Shown in pieces: positions 17,076 to 24,190 of a DNA stretch of 34,910 bases. The translations under genes were made by a program, and so were the position numbers. Numbering within the stretch: the stretch's first letter is position 1; the number at the start of each line of letters is the position of its first letter. The stretch comes from Candidatus Avelusimicrobium vaccinum. GTDB taxonomy: Bacteria; Elusimicrobiota; Elusimicrobia; Elusimicrobiales; Elusimicrobiaceae. The stretch is taken from assembly GCA_902794895.1 (NCBI GenBank), contig CADBIY010000016.1, positions 1 to 34,910 of the forward strand, read 5' to 3'. The notes under the pieces were generated by a model. It ran no database searches. It was not told the DNA's origin and was given only the letters and a program-made list of their open reading frames with translations.

Positions 17076-17235
17076 TTGCCCTGAGCAAGCAAACTGCTTT
17101 GCTTGCGTAAGGACACGAAAGCCGGAACGATGTATGAGTTTGAGCGAAGCGAAAGGCGAATACCGTGAGGCGGGGCAGCGAGCGGCGAGGGTCAACGAGC
17201 CGACTTGTTGCCGAGTCCTTCAGGGCGAGCCATTT

Positions 17236-17262
17236 AAAAACCACGCGGGAAGCGTGGTTTTT
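17236..17262. terminator. Second copy of the tRNA-Asn terminator, serving the minus-strand lipoprotein gene
   Basis: The same 11-bp stem (17236-17246 with 17252-17262) is flanked by T runs on both strands, so it can act in both directions. Confidence 0.75.
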
Positions 17263-17263
17263 A

Positions 17264-17491
17264 TTAATAATAACGCATCATAGGCCGTGGAACGGTAGAC
17301 CGATGTATGGGGCGCGGCGGGTGTTTTACAGGAGGGGCGGGAATTGCCCGCACATAATGTACCGGGCGGGGGCGTTTAGAAGCCGCAGTCGGAATAATAT
17401 AGGAGACACGTCCTCCGTAATCGCCGGATACCATAGTTACACATCCACTTAATAATCCGATACAACTAAGCAGTAATATTATTTTCTTCAT
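17264..17491 (-). CDS. Small proline-rich lipoprotein, hypothetical
   Basis: A 75-residue protein I do not recognise. MKKIILLLSCIGLLSGC is a clear lipoprotein signal with the lipobox Cys at 17. The mature part is short, Pro/Arg-rich (KRPRPVHYVRAIPAPPVKHP) and ends in RYY. The ATG at 17491 has AGGAGG 7 nt upstream; an upstream in-frame ATG at 17518 is ignored because it would spoil the signal peptide. It diverges from the J-protein gene and ends inside the duplicated terminator. The strong ribosome-binding site and signal make it a likely real gene. Confidence 0.7.
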   Translation of the reverse strand: MKKIILLLSCIGLLSGCVTMVSGDYGGRVSYIIPTAASKRPRPVHYVRAIPAPPVKHPPRPIHRSTVPRPMMRYY

Positions 17492-17546
17492 AATATACCT
17501 CCTTTTATTTAAAAACACATTTTTAAATTTTTTATTGCAAAATAGT

Positions 17547-17576
17547 TTGTTTTAATTTGTTCAAAAGATATACAAT
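17547..17576 (+). promoter_or_regulatory. Promoter of the J-protein/OsmC operon
   Basis: TTGTTT (17547-17552), an 18-nt spacer and TACAAT (17571-17576), 24 nt before the ATG, which has its own ribosome-binding site (AAGGGGG). This is a housekeeping-type promoter; no heat-shock sigma or CIRCE element is seen. Confidence 0.5.
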
Positions 17577-17600
17577 AGTATCCACAAGGGGGAAATTGTT

Positions 17601-18572
17601 ATGGCAGATTATAAAGATTACTATAAAATTCTAGGAGTTACTAAAAACGCTTCGGATGCAGAAATAAAAAAAGCGTTTAAAACCATGGCGCGCAAATATC
17701 ATCCGGACATGCACCCGGAAAATGAAAAAGCAACATGGACAGAAAAATTTAAAGATTTAAACGAGGCCTATACCGTTTTGTCCGATAAACAAAAACGGAC
17801 GATTTACGATCAGGTTGGACAGGCTGATTATCAAAATTACGCGCGTGGTGGAGGCGCATCTTCGGCACGTGGCCGCGGAGCCGCTGGGGGAAATCCTTAT
17901 CAGCAATATCAGCAATATACGTATAATAATGCTGGCGGTTTTAGTGGTTTCTCTGGTGGAAATACGCAATTTTCCGGCGGGTTTAGCGGGGGAGATTTTA
18001 GCGATTTCTTTCAAAGCATTTTCGGCGGTTTAGGCGGCATGCAAGGATTTGGACAAAATTTCGGGCGTAGTACGGCTTCCGGGCAAGCAGCAGGTGATGT
18101 GGAAGCCGAATTGACCCTAAATTTGGAAGATGCACATCGTGGCGGACCTATGCAAATGACGCTTCCCAACGGCCGTACGGTAACAGTTAAATTGCCGGCC
18201 GGAGTGAGCGAAGGGAAAAAAATTAAATTAAAAGGAATGGGAAACCCTACCCAGCGCGGAACCGGAGATTTGTATTTAATTATTAAAATCCGTCCGCATG
18301 CGATGTTCCGGTTAGAAGGGGAAGATTTGCATGTCCCCGTTACGGTGATGCCTTGGACGGCTGCATTAGGCGGTACAATTTTTGTTCCCACGTTAGATGG
18401 GCCGGTGCAGGTAAAAGTTCCCGCCGGAACGCATAGTGGAAAAAAATTAAAATTAAGCGGTAAGGGCCTTAGCAGCAAGGGGAGTTTGTATGTAACCTTA
18501 ACGATCGATGTTCCACGCACGTTAACTAAGGAACAAAAAGAACTGTTTAGTCGGTTAGCAGCATTAAATTAA
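17601..18572 (+). CDS. J-domain co-chaperone, CbpA-like (DnaJ family without zinc finger)
   Basis: A 323-residue Hsp40. The J-domain (residues 5-70) has the HPD motif at 34-36, which stimulates DnaK ATPase. A Gly/Phe/Ser-rich linker (about 82-155: SGFSGGNTQFSGGFSGG) leads to the DnaJ C-terminal substrate-binding domains (about 165-320: LPAGVSEGKKIKLKGMG, VPAGTHSGKKLKLSGKG). There are no CxxCxGxG repeats, so it is CbpA or DnaJ-like rather than canonical DnaJ. The ATG follows AAGGGGG. It is probably co-transcribed with the OsmC gene 17 nt downstream, which hints at a stress-response unit. Confidence 0.92.
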   Translation: MADYKDYYKILGVTKNASDAEIKKAFKTMARKYHPDMHPENEKATWTEKFKDLNEAYTVLSDKQKRTIYDQVGQADYQNYARGGGASSARGRGAAGGNPYQQYQQYTYNNAGGFSGFSGGNTQFSGGFSGGDFSDFFQSIFGGLGGMQGFGQNFGRSTASGQAAGDVEAELTLNLEDAHRGGPMQMTLPNGRTVTVKLPAGVSEGKKIKLKGMGNPTQRGTGDLYLIIKIRPHAMFRLEGEDLHVPVTVMPWTAALGGTIFVPTLDGPVQVKVPAGTHSGKKLKLSGKGLSSKGSLYVTLTIDVPRTLTKEQKELFSRLAALN

Positions 18573-18589
18573 ATCAAGGGGGAAGTAAA

Positions 18590-18973
18590 ATGGCTGTAAT
18601 TACAACCAAATTAGAAGAAAATTTAGCAACACTTGGCGGAGTGGAAACCCGTCAACCGGTTCGTACGGAGTATAATGAGCCGCGTGAAAATATGAATCCG
18701 GGGGAATTATTGGCGGCTTCGCTCGGGGCTTGTATGATGACCATGGTGGGCTTTTTGGCAGCCCGCCGCGGAGAAAAGGTGGAGGGAACGTCCGTGCAGA
18801 TAGAACCGGGGTTTGACGAAAAGCATTCGCGAATTATTTCGTTTACAGTTACATTCCATTTCCCGGATACATTGACGCAAACGCAGAAGGATTTTTACGC
18901 GAAAGCGGCGCAAGGTTGCCCGGTGCATAATAGTTTACGGGAGGATATTACCTATAAAGTAATTGTGAAGTAG
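18590..18973 (+). CDS. OsmC/Ohr family protein (thiol peroxidase-like)
   Basis: A 127-residue OsmC-fold protein. The two reactive cysteines are present: Cys48 in LAASLGACMMTMVG and Cys110 in AAQGCPVHNSL. Family members reduce organic hydroperoxides; the YhfA-like subgroup is less well defined and this short form could belong there. An AGGGGGAAG ribosome-binding site precedes the ATG. It is the second gene after the J-protein and is followed by a strong terminator. Confidence 0.9.
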   Translation: MAVITTKLEENLATLGGVETRQPVRTEYNEPRENMNPGELLAASLGACMMTMVGFLAARRGEKVEGTSVQIEPGFDEKHSRIISFTVTFHFPDTLTQTQKDFYAKAAQGCPVHNSLREDITYKVIVK

Positions 18974-19347
18974 TTTGGCTAAACGCAAACGGCTGTTCGT
19001 ATGACCACGTAATTCGCAGAAAAGGGACAATGAAGAATTGTCCCTTTTCTTGCTATTAAGGGCCAACGATTTTCCAAATTCTGCCAATTTGCGTGTGATT
19101 GGTGCTTGCCGTACCTGGCAGTACGGCTCTGCGCGCCACTTACCCACGCACCTTGGAGCGAATTTGAAAAATCAGGACAATCTTCCATAGTGTTAGTTTG
19201 CTATGCACGACATTTTTACGTTATTCGCGGTGTATTTTGAAGGGGTTGGACAAACGTCGTTTGGCGCGATCTGCCCGTGCGGCGAGCACCTTGTCAAGCC
19301 CATTTTTTGGCCTATTTATCGTCGTAGAAATTAAAAGATGCTGTTTG
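18974..19347. other. Intergenic region with structured segment, no convincing gene
   Basis: After the osmC terminator (19018-19050), about 300 nt remain before the pilin promoter. There is a perfect 7-bp hairpin (19108-19114 with 19121-19127) enclosed by GGTGC (19101-19105) and GCACC (19148-19152). A 69-codon minus-strand reading frame covers part of it but has no ribosome-binding site and no recognisable protein. It may be a structured RNA or an intergenic repeat; I cannot tell. Confidence 0.4.
19018..19050 (+). terminator. Terminator of the J-protein/OsmC operon
   Basis: A perfect 14-bp stem (19018-19031 with 19037-19050), GAAGA loop and a TTTTCTT tail. Confidence 0.9.
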
Positions 19348-19370
19348 TTTTTTTTTTTTTGATATATAAT
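19348..19370 (+). promoter_or_regulatory. Pilin promoter with T13 tract before TATAAT
   Basis: A run of 13 T (19348-19360) is followed by GATA and a consensus TATAAT (19365-19370). A clear -35 hexamer is not visible. A small hairpin (AGGGA-CAGC-TCCCT) precedes the ribosome-binding site AAGGAG. Confidence 0.5.
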
Positions 19371-19403
19371 TTAAAGAGGGACAGCTCCCTAAGGAGAAAT
19401 GAT

Positions 19404-19931
19404 ATGAAGAACAAAACATCTAAAAAGGGGTTTACGTTAATAGAACTCTTAGTAGTGGTGTTAATTATCGGTATTTTAGCAAGCGTAGCATTACCGCAGT
19501 ATGAAAAAGCGGTGGAAAAGTCGCGCGCGGCGGAAGCGTGGGCGACACTCAACGCTATTATGAAAGCGGAAGGAATTAAAAATATGGAAGAAGGTACTGA
19601 TACAACGACCTATCCGGTCAGCGAGTTGGCCCTTTCATTTGTAGATAAAAACGGAAATTCCGTTACGGAAACGTCTTGGTACGGAAAAGATTTTTATTAT
19701 GGAGTGGGAGGGTATCAGAGCACAGCAGAACGTTCTGGTTCCAAATATACTTTATCTCTTTCAGCGGATGGGAAGCGGCGTTGCTGGGATGGAAATAGTG
19801 AGTCTCTAACTAGAGGAAACTGTAAAAAATTGGGGTTTTCCACGGCAGCGGGCAAAACCTGTTTGTCAGGAGGCGGATCGGATTCTCCTAATGATAGTGA
19901 TGCTTTGGAATCTGACTGTTGGACGGAATAA
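19404..19931 (+). CDS. Type IV pilin-like protein (PulG/PilA family)
   Basis: A 175-residue prepilin with leader MKNKTSKKG and mature start [20 protein letters not shown]; Glu5 is present. The segment [21 protein letters not shown] continues the N-terminal helix and is nearly identical to the pilin at 22501. The C-terminal half is different and carries four Cys (CWDG, NCKK, TCLSG, DCWTE) likely to form disulfides. The ATG at 19404 has AAGGAG 7 nt upstream; an earlier in-frame ATG at 19338 would put non-pilin residues before the leader. It is a single gene with its own promoter and a bidirectional terminator. Confidence 0.93.
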   Translation: MKNKTSKKGFTLIELLVVVLIIGILASVALPQYEKAVEKSRAAEAWATLNAIMKAEGIKNMEEGTDTTTYPVSELALSFVDKNGNSVTETSWYGKDFYYGVGGYQSTAERSGSKYTLSLSADGKRRCWDGNSESLTRGNCKKLGFSTAAGKTCLSGGGSDSPNDSDALESDCWTE

Positions 19932-19950
19932 ATTGCTTTATTAAATACAA

Positions 19951-19980
19951 AAAAACCCGGGACAGTTTCCCCGGGTTTTT
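19951..19980. terminator. Bidirectional terminator between pilin and SPFH gene
   Basis: AAAAACCCGGG (19951-19961) pairs with CCCGGGTTTTT (19970-19980), with an 8-nt loop and T runs on both strands. Confidence 0.9.
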
Positions 19981-19990
19981 CGTTAAATAT

Positions 19991-21013
19991 TTATTTGCTT
20001 TGGGTAGCTGCGGCACCGCCGGTTAAGTCTTTAATGGCGGCAACGGCTCCGAGTACGTTGCTGGCTTCGTAAGGCATATAGATAATTTTATTGTCTTTGC
20101 CTTCCGTCATGGCTTGCAATGCTTCAATGTATTTCAGCGAAATCATATAACTGGCTGGATTGGAAGATTGCGCTACGGTGTTGGCTACAATTTTAACGGA
20201 TTCGGCTTCCGCTTGAGCTACTTTAATTTTGGCTTCGGCTTGTCCTTCCGCTTCCAAGATGGCGGCTTGTTTCAACCCTTCGGCTTTTTTGATTTCCGAT
20301 TCCCGTACGGCTTCCGCTTTTAAAATTTGAGCGGTCTTCGTACCTTCGGCTTCGGTTACCATGGCGCGGCGGTCGCGTTCGGCTTTCATTTGTTTTTCCA
20401 TGGCTTCGCGGATAGCCGCGGGGGGAATAATATCTTGTAATTCTACCCGGTTAACTTTTACACCCCATTTATTGGAAGCATCATCTAAGATCACTTGCAA
20501 TTTGCTATTGATAATTTCGCGGGATGTTAAGGTTTGGTCCAAGTCCATTTCACCGATAATATTTCTCAGTGTGGTTTGGGTTAATTTTTCAATTGCTGTT
20601 GGTAACGATTCCACTTTGTAAGCGGCTTTAATGGGGTCGGTAATTTGGAAATATAACAACGCATTAATTTCAATACCTACGTTATCTTTGGTAATTACAC
20701 TTTGTCGCGGGAAATCGTACACTGTTTCACGCATATCAATCGTATCACGCATTTCCATATAGGGTACAGAACGTGTGCGCCCGGCGGAATCTACATATTC
20801 GCGGCTGTTGCGCCATTCCATATGGTGCGGTTTATCCATTACCGGGATAATCCAGTTAATTCCGGGGTTCAATACGGTTAGGTATTTCCCGAAACGTTCA
20901 ATAATGACTACTTGTGCTTGTTTTACAATCACAATACCTTTGGCAATAATTACAATGACAAACAAAATAAATGCTGCCAAAAATACAAACCCTAAGGCTC
21001 CTGCTTCTTCCAT
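19991..21013 (-). CDS. SPFH/stomatin-family membrane protein (QmcA-like)
   Basis: A 340-residue protein: an N-terminal transmembrane segment (LGFVFLAAFILFVIVIIAKG), an SPFH/band-7 domain (about 25-200: VVIIERFGKYLTVLNPGINW, then DNVGIEINALLYFQITDP), a long Ala/Glu-rich coiled coil (EAEGTKTAQILKAEAVRESE onwards) and an oligomerisation tail. Such proteins form ring-like membrane microdomain scaffolds and work with NfeD proteins; the NfeD-like gene lies 34 nt upstream. The ATG at 21013 is chosen over 21031 because AGGAGG sits 6-7 nt before it. It is the last gene of a three-gene operon with the SirB1-like gene. Confidence 0.92.
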   Translation of the reverse strand: MEEAGALGFVFLAAFILFVIVIIAKGIVIVKQAQVVIIERFGKYLTVLNPGINWIIPVMDKPHHMEWRNSREYVDSAGRTRSVPYMEMRDTIDMRETVYDFPRQSVITKDNVGIEINALLYFQITDPIKAAYKVESLPTAIEKLTQTTLRNIIGEMDLDQTLTSREIINSKLQVILDDASNKWGVKVNRVELQDIIPPAAIREAMEKQMKAERDRRAMVTEAEGTKTAQILKAEAVRESEIKKAEGLKQAAILEAEGQAEAKIKVAQAEAESVKIVANTVAQSSNPASYMISLKYIEALQAMTEGKDNKIIYMPYEASNVLGAVAAIKDLTGGAAATQSK

Positions 21014-21047
21014 GTGTTTCCTCCTAATCAAATAACTTCGTACAGAT

Positions 21048-21473
21048 TTATTTGGTTCGTACCGTTAAGGTAACCCCGTCCAGTTTTTCCACGATACAGA
21101 CGGTGCCCGCCGGTAATGGTTCCCGGGCGGTGGCCTTCCAACTTTCCCCGGACACTTTTACGCGGCCCGTTCCGGCTACTGGATCCAAGGCCGTTTCCAC
21201 CACGGCTTCCTGGCCGATCACATCTTCCGCCGGCGTTTTAATATATTTAGATTTTCCGTATAAATGTTTGAGGGCAAACGGACGAATTCCAATCCAACAA
21301 CCGGAAGCAACGAATGCAAACACAAACACCTGCATCCAAATACCCCATCCGAACCAGGAACTTAAAGCGGCACCCAAGGCGCCGATTCCTAAGCACGCCA
21401 GCGAAAATTCCATGCTAAACATTTCGCCGACAAAACACCCTACAGCGATAATTAGGTAAACATAATAGTTCAT
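21048..21473 (-). CDS. NfeD-like membrane protein
   Basis: A 141-residue protein with hydrophobic helices in the first 70 residues (YLIIAVGCFVGEMFSMEFSL; MQVFVFAFVASGCWIGI) and a C-terminal small beta-barrel (OB-type) domain (VIGQEAVVETALDPVAGTGRVKVSGESWKA). This is the short YbbJ-type NfeD without the protease part. It partners the SPFH protein encoded next. A GAGGTG lies near the ATG at 21473, 9 nt after the SirB1-like gene. Confidence 0.88.
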   Translation of the reverse strand: MNYYVYLIIAVGCFVGEMFSMEFSLACLGIGALGAALSSWFGWGIWMQVFVFAFVASGCWIGIRPFALKHLYGKSKYIKTPAEDVIGQEAVVETALDPVAGTGRVKVSGESWKATAREPLPAGTVCIVEKLDGVTLTVRTK

Positions 21474-21482
21474 AGTACACCT

Positions 21483-22328
21483 CTAATTTTTGATGATTTC
21501 TAAATAATTGCGTACGTACGTTAAGCGCCGGTCATCGTGGCTTTTGTTTAACGTGTAAATCATATTGGCCAAGAACCGGCGGACAATTTGACGGGAGGAT
21601 AGCGGGGTAAAGAAATCGTCTGTCCACGCTAAACAACGCGCTTCAATGTATGTTCGGCAATCTTCAGCAGATAAAATTTTGCCGTTATCCAGCGGATCAA
21701 TAAAGAAAAATTCCCGGTCGGTATTTCCTTGTAAATAGACTAGAACACGTCCGGCTAAATCGATAAGTCCGGTTTCTAACCCATATCGTTGTCCGAGGAC
21801 CATATACAGACAGGCCACACATAATCCGGCCCCCTTTTTTTTACGGAGAAACCGGGCAAAAGATAAATTCTTAATATCTTGGTTTACGGGAAGTGCTTGT
21901 ATTTGCAGTATGCGGAAGAAATAGTTACTTAAAATAGTAGCAATTTCTTCGTAGTTTTTTGCATTTAATAAAGGGGTTTTTAGCGGTTGTGCCCATTGAT
22001 CCACTCGGTCCGAAATATCTGCACGTTCGGAAGCCGTTTCAATAAACTTAGCAATTAAGGCAAGCCCTTCTTCCAGATCCGGGTTGATTTTGGCAGCAAA
22101 CCGGGCAAAAGCATGAGTTAAATCTTCCCAGCAGATCTCTTCTAGGGTATGTACAACCGGTAAAGGGGTATTACCGGAAAATTCATTTTCTAATACGAGG
22201 TGCACCTGACGAGGATTTTCCTTTAAGGCAGCCGCAATTTCGCGCTTGATGACGGAACCGTAAGTGTCTGCTTCGGTTTTAAGTAACTGGAATAAAGCCT
22301 TTAGGCGTACGTCATCATAGATTTGCAT
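21483..22328 (-). CDS. SirB1-like transglutaminase-fold protein
   Basis: A protein of about 281 residues whose centre resembles the SirB1/UPF0162 transglutaminase-like core: KKKGAGLCVACLYMVLGQRYGLETGLIDLAGRVLVYL, split here as KKKGAGLCVACLYMVL and the rest, followed by FFFIDPLDNGKILSAEDC. The molecular role of this family is not established, and the TPR tail of E. coli SirB1 is absent. I choose ATG 22328 because TATGCT lies 6 nt before it, matching the leaderless layout of other genes here. The alternative ATG at 22364 adds 12 residues encoded partly by an A9 run and has no ribosome-binding site either. It leads the operon with the NfeD-like and SPFH genes. Confidence 0.7.
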   Translation of the reverse strand: MQIYDDVRLKALFQLLKTEADTYGSVIKREIAAALKENPRQVHLVLENEFSGNTPLPVVHTLEEICWEDLTHAFARFAAKINPDLEEGLALIAKFIETASERADISDRVDQWAQPLKTPLLNAKNYEEIATILSNYFFRILQIQALPVNQDIKNLSFARFLRKKKGAGLCVACLYMVLGQRYGLETGLIDLAGRVLVYLQGNTDREFFFIDPLDNGKILSAEDCRTYIEARCLAWTDDFFTPLSSRQIVRRFLANMIYTLNKSHDDRRLTYVRNYLEIIKN

Positions 22329-22436
22329 ACTGATAGCATAGCAAATTAGTGTTTTTTTTTCCATAGTTTTTGAAATGTTATTTTCTTTTTAATGTAAGTT
22401 TTCCGCGAGGAAGATTTGCGGTTATTAACAGAACGC

Positions 22437-22463
22437 TTGACATCTTTTTTTTTTTGATAAAAT
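22437..22463 (+). promoter_or_regulatory. Pilin promoter with T11 tract in the spacer
   Basis: A consensus TTGACA (22437-22442) and TAAAAT (22458-22463) are separated by only 15 nt, 11 of which are an uninterrupted T run (22445-22455). Adding two T would give the optimal 17-nt spacing. Confidence 0.65.
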
Positions 22464-22500
22464 TTGATTTATAGTAGATATAAAAGGAGGGATACATATT

Positions 22501-23007
22501 ATGAAAACAAATCAAAATTTAAGCGGTTTTACCTTGATAGAATTGCTTGTAGTGGTGTTAATTATCGGTATTTTGGCCAGTGTTGCGCTGCCGCAATACC
22601 AAAAAGCGGTGGAAAAAAGCCGGGCGGCAGAGGCTTGGAGTACGCTAAAGGAGATCAATGATGCCGAACAATTTAAAAATATGGAAGAAGGAACTACGGG
22701 CATCGTTTATAACTTTAGCGAATTACCGATTAATTTTCTCAATAAATATGGCACATCCGCTACAGAACGTGAAATCTTGGGAACTAATTTTAATTTTTAT
22801 ATCTATGAAGGCGGGGTATTGGGTACTAGTGGTGAGTATGAGCCGGCGTGGGCAGAGGCAACGGGGCATGGAAGATGGTATCGCTTAGGATTTTCCCAAG
22901 GTAGAAAAGTATGTACTGAAAGCGTGAGTGATAATTTTTGCAAAAGTATTTTAGGGAGTAGTAGGGCTATAGATTGCGGCACTTCGGTCAGTTGTTATGT
23001 AGAATAA
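22501..23007 (+). CDS. Type IV pilin-like protein (PulG/PilA family)
   Basis: A 168-residue prepilin with leader MKTNQNLSG, mature [20 protein letters not shown] with Glu5, and the helix continuation [20 protein letters not shown]. The first 50 residues nearly match the pilin at 19404; the rest diverges, ending with Cys residues (KVCTES, FCKS, DCGTS, SCYVE). AGGAGG precedes the ATG at 22501. Its promoter contains a T11 tract. The 3' end overlaps the end of the minus-strand rbfA remnant by 20 nt. Confidence 0.93.
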   Translation: MKTNQNLSGFTLIELLVVVLIIGILASVALPQYQKAVEKSRAAEAWSTLKEINDAEQFKNMEEGTTGIVYNFSELPINFLNKYGTSATEREILGTNFNFYIYEGGVLGTSGEYEPAWAEATGHGRWYRLGFSQGRKVCTESVSDNFCKSILGSSRAIDCGTSVSCYVE

Positions 23008-23237
23008 AATAGGCTCCAATTTCTTTTCGCAGCAGATCAAGGGCTTCTTGCGTTTTTTTGCGGTCATCCGGACTTCCAAAGACGGAGAAAAAAACTTTTA
23101 CGTGGATTAAATCTTTGGAAAGATGAACGGCTGTAATGGTTACAAAACCGCCAAAATCGCCATTGGCGGCCATTTTGGTAATAAGCGTATTATAAAATTT
23201 CTAACCGTTTAATTCTATCTATCATGTTTTTTAGCAT
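22988..23237 (-). pseudogene. rbfA: Broken ribosome-binding factor A (rbfA) homologue
   Basis: Two overlapping frames together read as RbfA. From 23237 (or the internal ATG at 23225) the sequence reads [11 protein letters not shown] and stops. One base away, the next frame continues [16 protein letters not shown], then [20 protein letters not shown] and [19 protein letters not shown], matching the RbfA core (FVTVT-V-VS-DL--AKVYVSVLG). Removing one T from a TTTT run (complement of about 23194-23197) joins them. The C-terminus stops early ([12 protein letters not shown]), lacking the final 25-40 residues, and overlaps the end of the pilin gene. No ribosome-binding site is visible. RbfA normally assists 30S maturation and sits beside infB or truB; neither is here. 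A sequencing error could explain the shift but not the short C-terminus. Confidence 0.6.
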
Positions 23238-23309
23238 TTTGTTTTTTATCCATTGTAAAAATAAATGTGAGAAACCGCGAATTTCTTGCAGATGGGGTGG
23301 CAGAGGGAC

Positions 23310-23390
23310 TTGACATCTTTTTTAGGGGGGAGGAAATTTTAATTTATAGTGAATATGAAAGGAAGGATCTTTTTATGAAGAAAACAAAAT
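23310..23390 (+). pseudogene. Relic of a pilin promoter, leader and start codon
   Basis: From TTGACATC (23310) through the ribosome-binding site (AAAGGAAGGAT) to ATGAAGAAAACAAAA (23375), this stretch parallels the promoter and leader of the pilin at 22501 (TTGACATC, T tract, then AATTTATAGT against GATTTATAGT, then AGGAGGGAT). The T tract is cut to 6 and a G6 run follows. After five codons typical of a pilin leader (MKKTK), the sequence runs directly into a terminator hairpin; no FTLIE segment remains. Confidence 0.6.
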
Positions 23391-23417
23391 GCCCCAATCA
23401 ACAGATTGGGGCATTTT
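23386..23417. terminator. Terminator of the OmpA-domain lipoprotein gene
   Basis: A perfect 14-bp stem (23386-23399 with 23404-23417), AACA loop, with T runs on both sides. It serves the minus-strand gene ending at 23432 and would also end any transcript from the pilin relic. Confidence 0.9.
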
Positions 23418-23431
23418 TGATATTGCGGTGT

Positions 23432-24067
23432 TTATTGAATATCTTTTTCGTTTGCCGTAATGGACAAAACTACGCGGCGGTTGGCGGCACGTCCTTCTTC
23501 GGTATCGTTGCTGGCTACCGGATTGGAAGCACCGAAACCAACATAGGTGATGCTTAACGTTTTTAAACCGCTGCCCAACAAGAAATCATAGACCGCTTTT
23601 GCACGGGCAGTAGATAACTTTTGGTTGATAGCAACAGAACCGGTAGAATCGGTATATCCTTGTACCACAATGCGGTTTTTCGGATATTTTTTAAGTACAC
23701 GGTTTAAATCCGTCAAGGTTTGCAAAGAAGCCGCGGAAAGTTCGGCGCTTCCTACGGCAAACAGGATATCATTCTTTAAGTATACTTGAATTCCGTTGGC
23801 AGATTTAACGACGTCCGCAATAGCGGCTAATTCTTTGGCTTGTTTATCGTAGTAATTACCCAAAGCACCGCCGGCCGCAGCCCCGGTTAAAGCACCGATA
23901 ATGGCTCCAGTTCCGCTTTTTCCGCCGGTGTTGTGGGAAATGATCGCTCCGGCCGCAGCGCCTACTGCAGCACCTCCGGCTGCACCCCAAGCCGTCCGTT
24001 TACCGGGCGTGGTGCAGGCAGAGAGTAACAACGCACAAACTGTGCATAGTAACAACGCTTTTTTCAT
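23432..24067 (-). CDS. OmpA-family lipoprotein with glycine zipper
   Basis: A 211-residue outer-membrane lipoprotein. The signal MKKALLLCTVCALLLSAC has its lipobox Cys at 18. Residues about 28-72 form a glycine-zipper region (GAAGGAAVGAAAGAII, GAIIGALTGAAAGGALG). Residues about 95-205 form the OmpA peptidoglycan-binding domain (VQGYTDSTGSVAINQKLSTA, then GFGASNPVASNDTEEGRAAN and RRV). This is the YiaD-like arrangement and would tether the outer membrane to peptidoglycan. AAGGAG precedes the ATG at 24067. It lies next to a second OmpA-domain lipoprotein but is separated from it by a terminator. Confidence 0.92.
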   Translation of the reverse strand: MKKALLLCTVCALLLSACTTPGKRTAWGAAGGAAVGAAAGAIISHNTGGKSGTGAIIGALTGAAAGGALGNYYDKQAKELAAIADVVKSANGIQVYLKNDILFAVGSAELSAASLQTLTDLNRVLKKYPKNRIVVQGYTDSTGSVAINQKLSTARAKAVYDFLLGSGLKTLSITYVGFGASNPVASNDTEEGRAANRRVVLSITANEKDIQ

Positions 24068-24149
24068 GTGTGTTTGTTCTCCTTATATAAGTGATAAGTA
24101 TGCTATATTCTACTTTTTTTCGGGAAATACGGAAAGGTTTTTTTCATAA

Positions 24150-24175
24150 AAAAGGCTCCCGGACGGGAGCCTTTT
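24150..24175 (-). terminator. Terminator of the Cys-rich OmpA lipoprotein gene
   Basis: AAAAGGCTCCC (24150-24160) pairs with GGGAGCCTTTT (24165-24175) with a 4-nt loop and a T-rich tail on the minus strand. Confidence 0.88.
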
Positions 24176-24190
24176 GGATAGTTAAAGAAA

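Larger units (their letters stand above)
17022..17265 (+). repeat. 54-nt direct repeat: tRNA-Asn 3' end plus terminator, copied 190 nt downstream
   Basis: Positions 17022-17075 (the last 21 nt of the tRNA including CCA, and the whole following terminator hairpin) recur at 17212-17265 with one difference (A17058 versus G17248). The 136 nt between them have no gene; they include a perfect 9-bp hairpin (17085-17106). The second copy forms the terminator of the convergent lipoprotein gene, whose stop codon overlaps its last bases. Confidence 0.9.

Noticed and set aside
18011-18520. 169-codon minus-strand frame inside the J-protein gene
   Set aside because: Antisense shadow; the plus-strand protein carries all family motifs.
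18979-19188. 69-codon minus-strand reading frame downstream of the OsmC gene
   Set aside because: It reads through the osmC terminator hairpin, lacks a ribosome-binding site and shows no domain.
23267-23557. 96-codon plus-strand frame through the pilin relic
   Set aside because: After five leader-like codons it passes through a terminator and then antisense to the OmpA gene; no pilin sequence remains.
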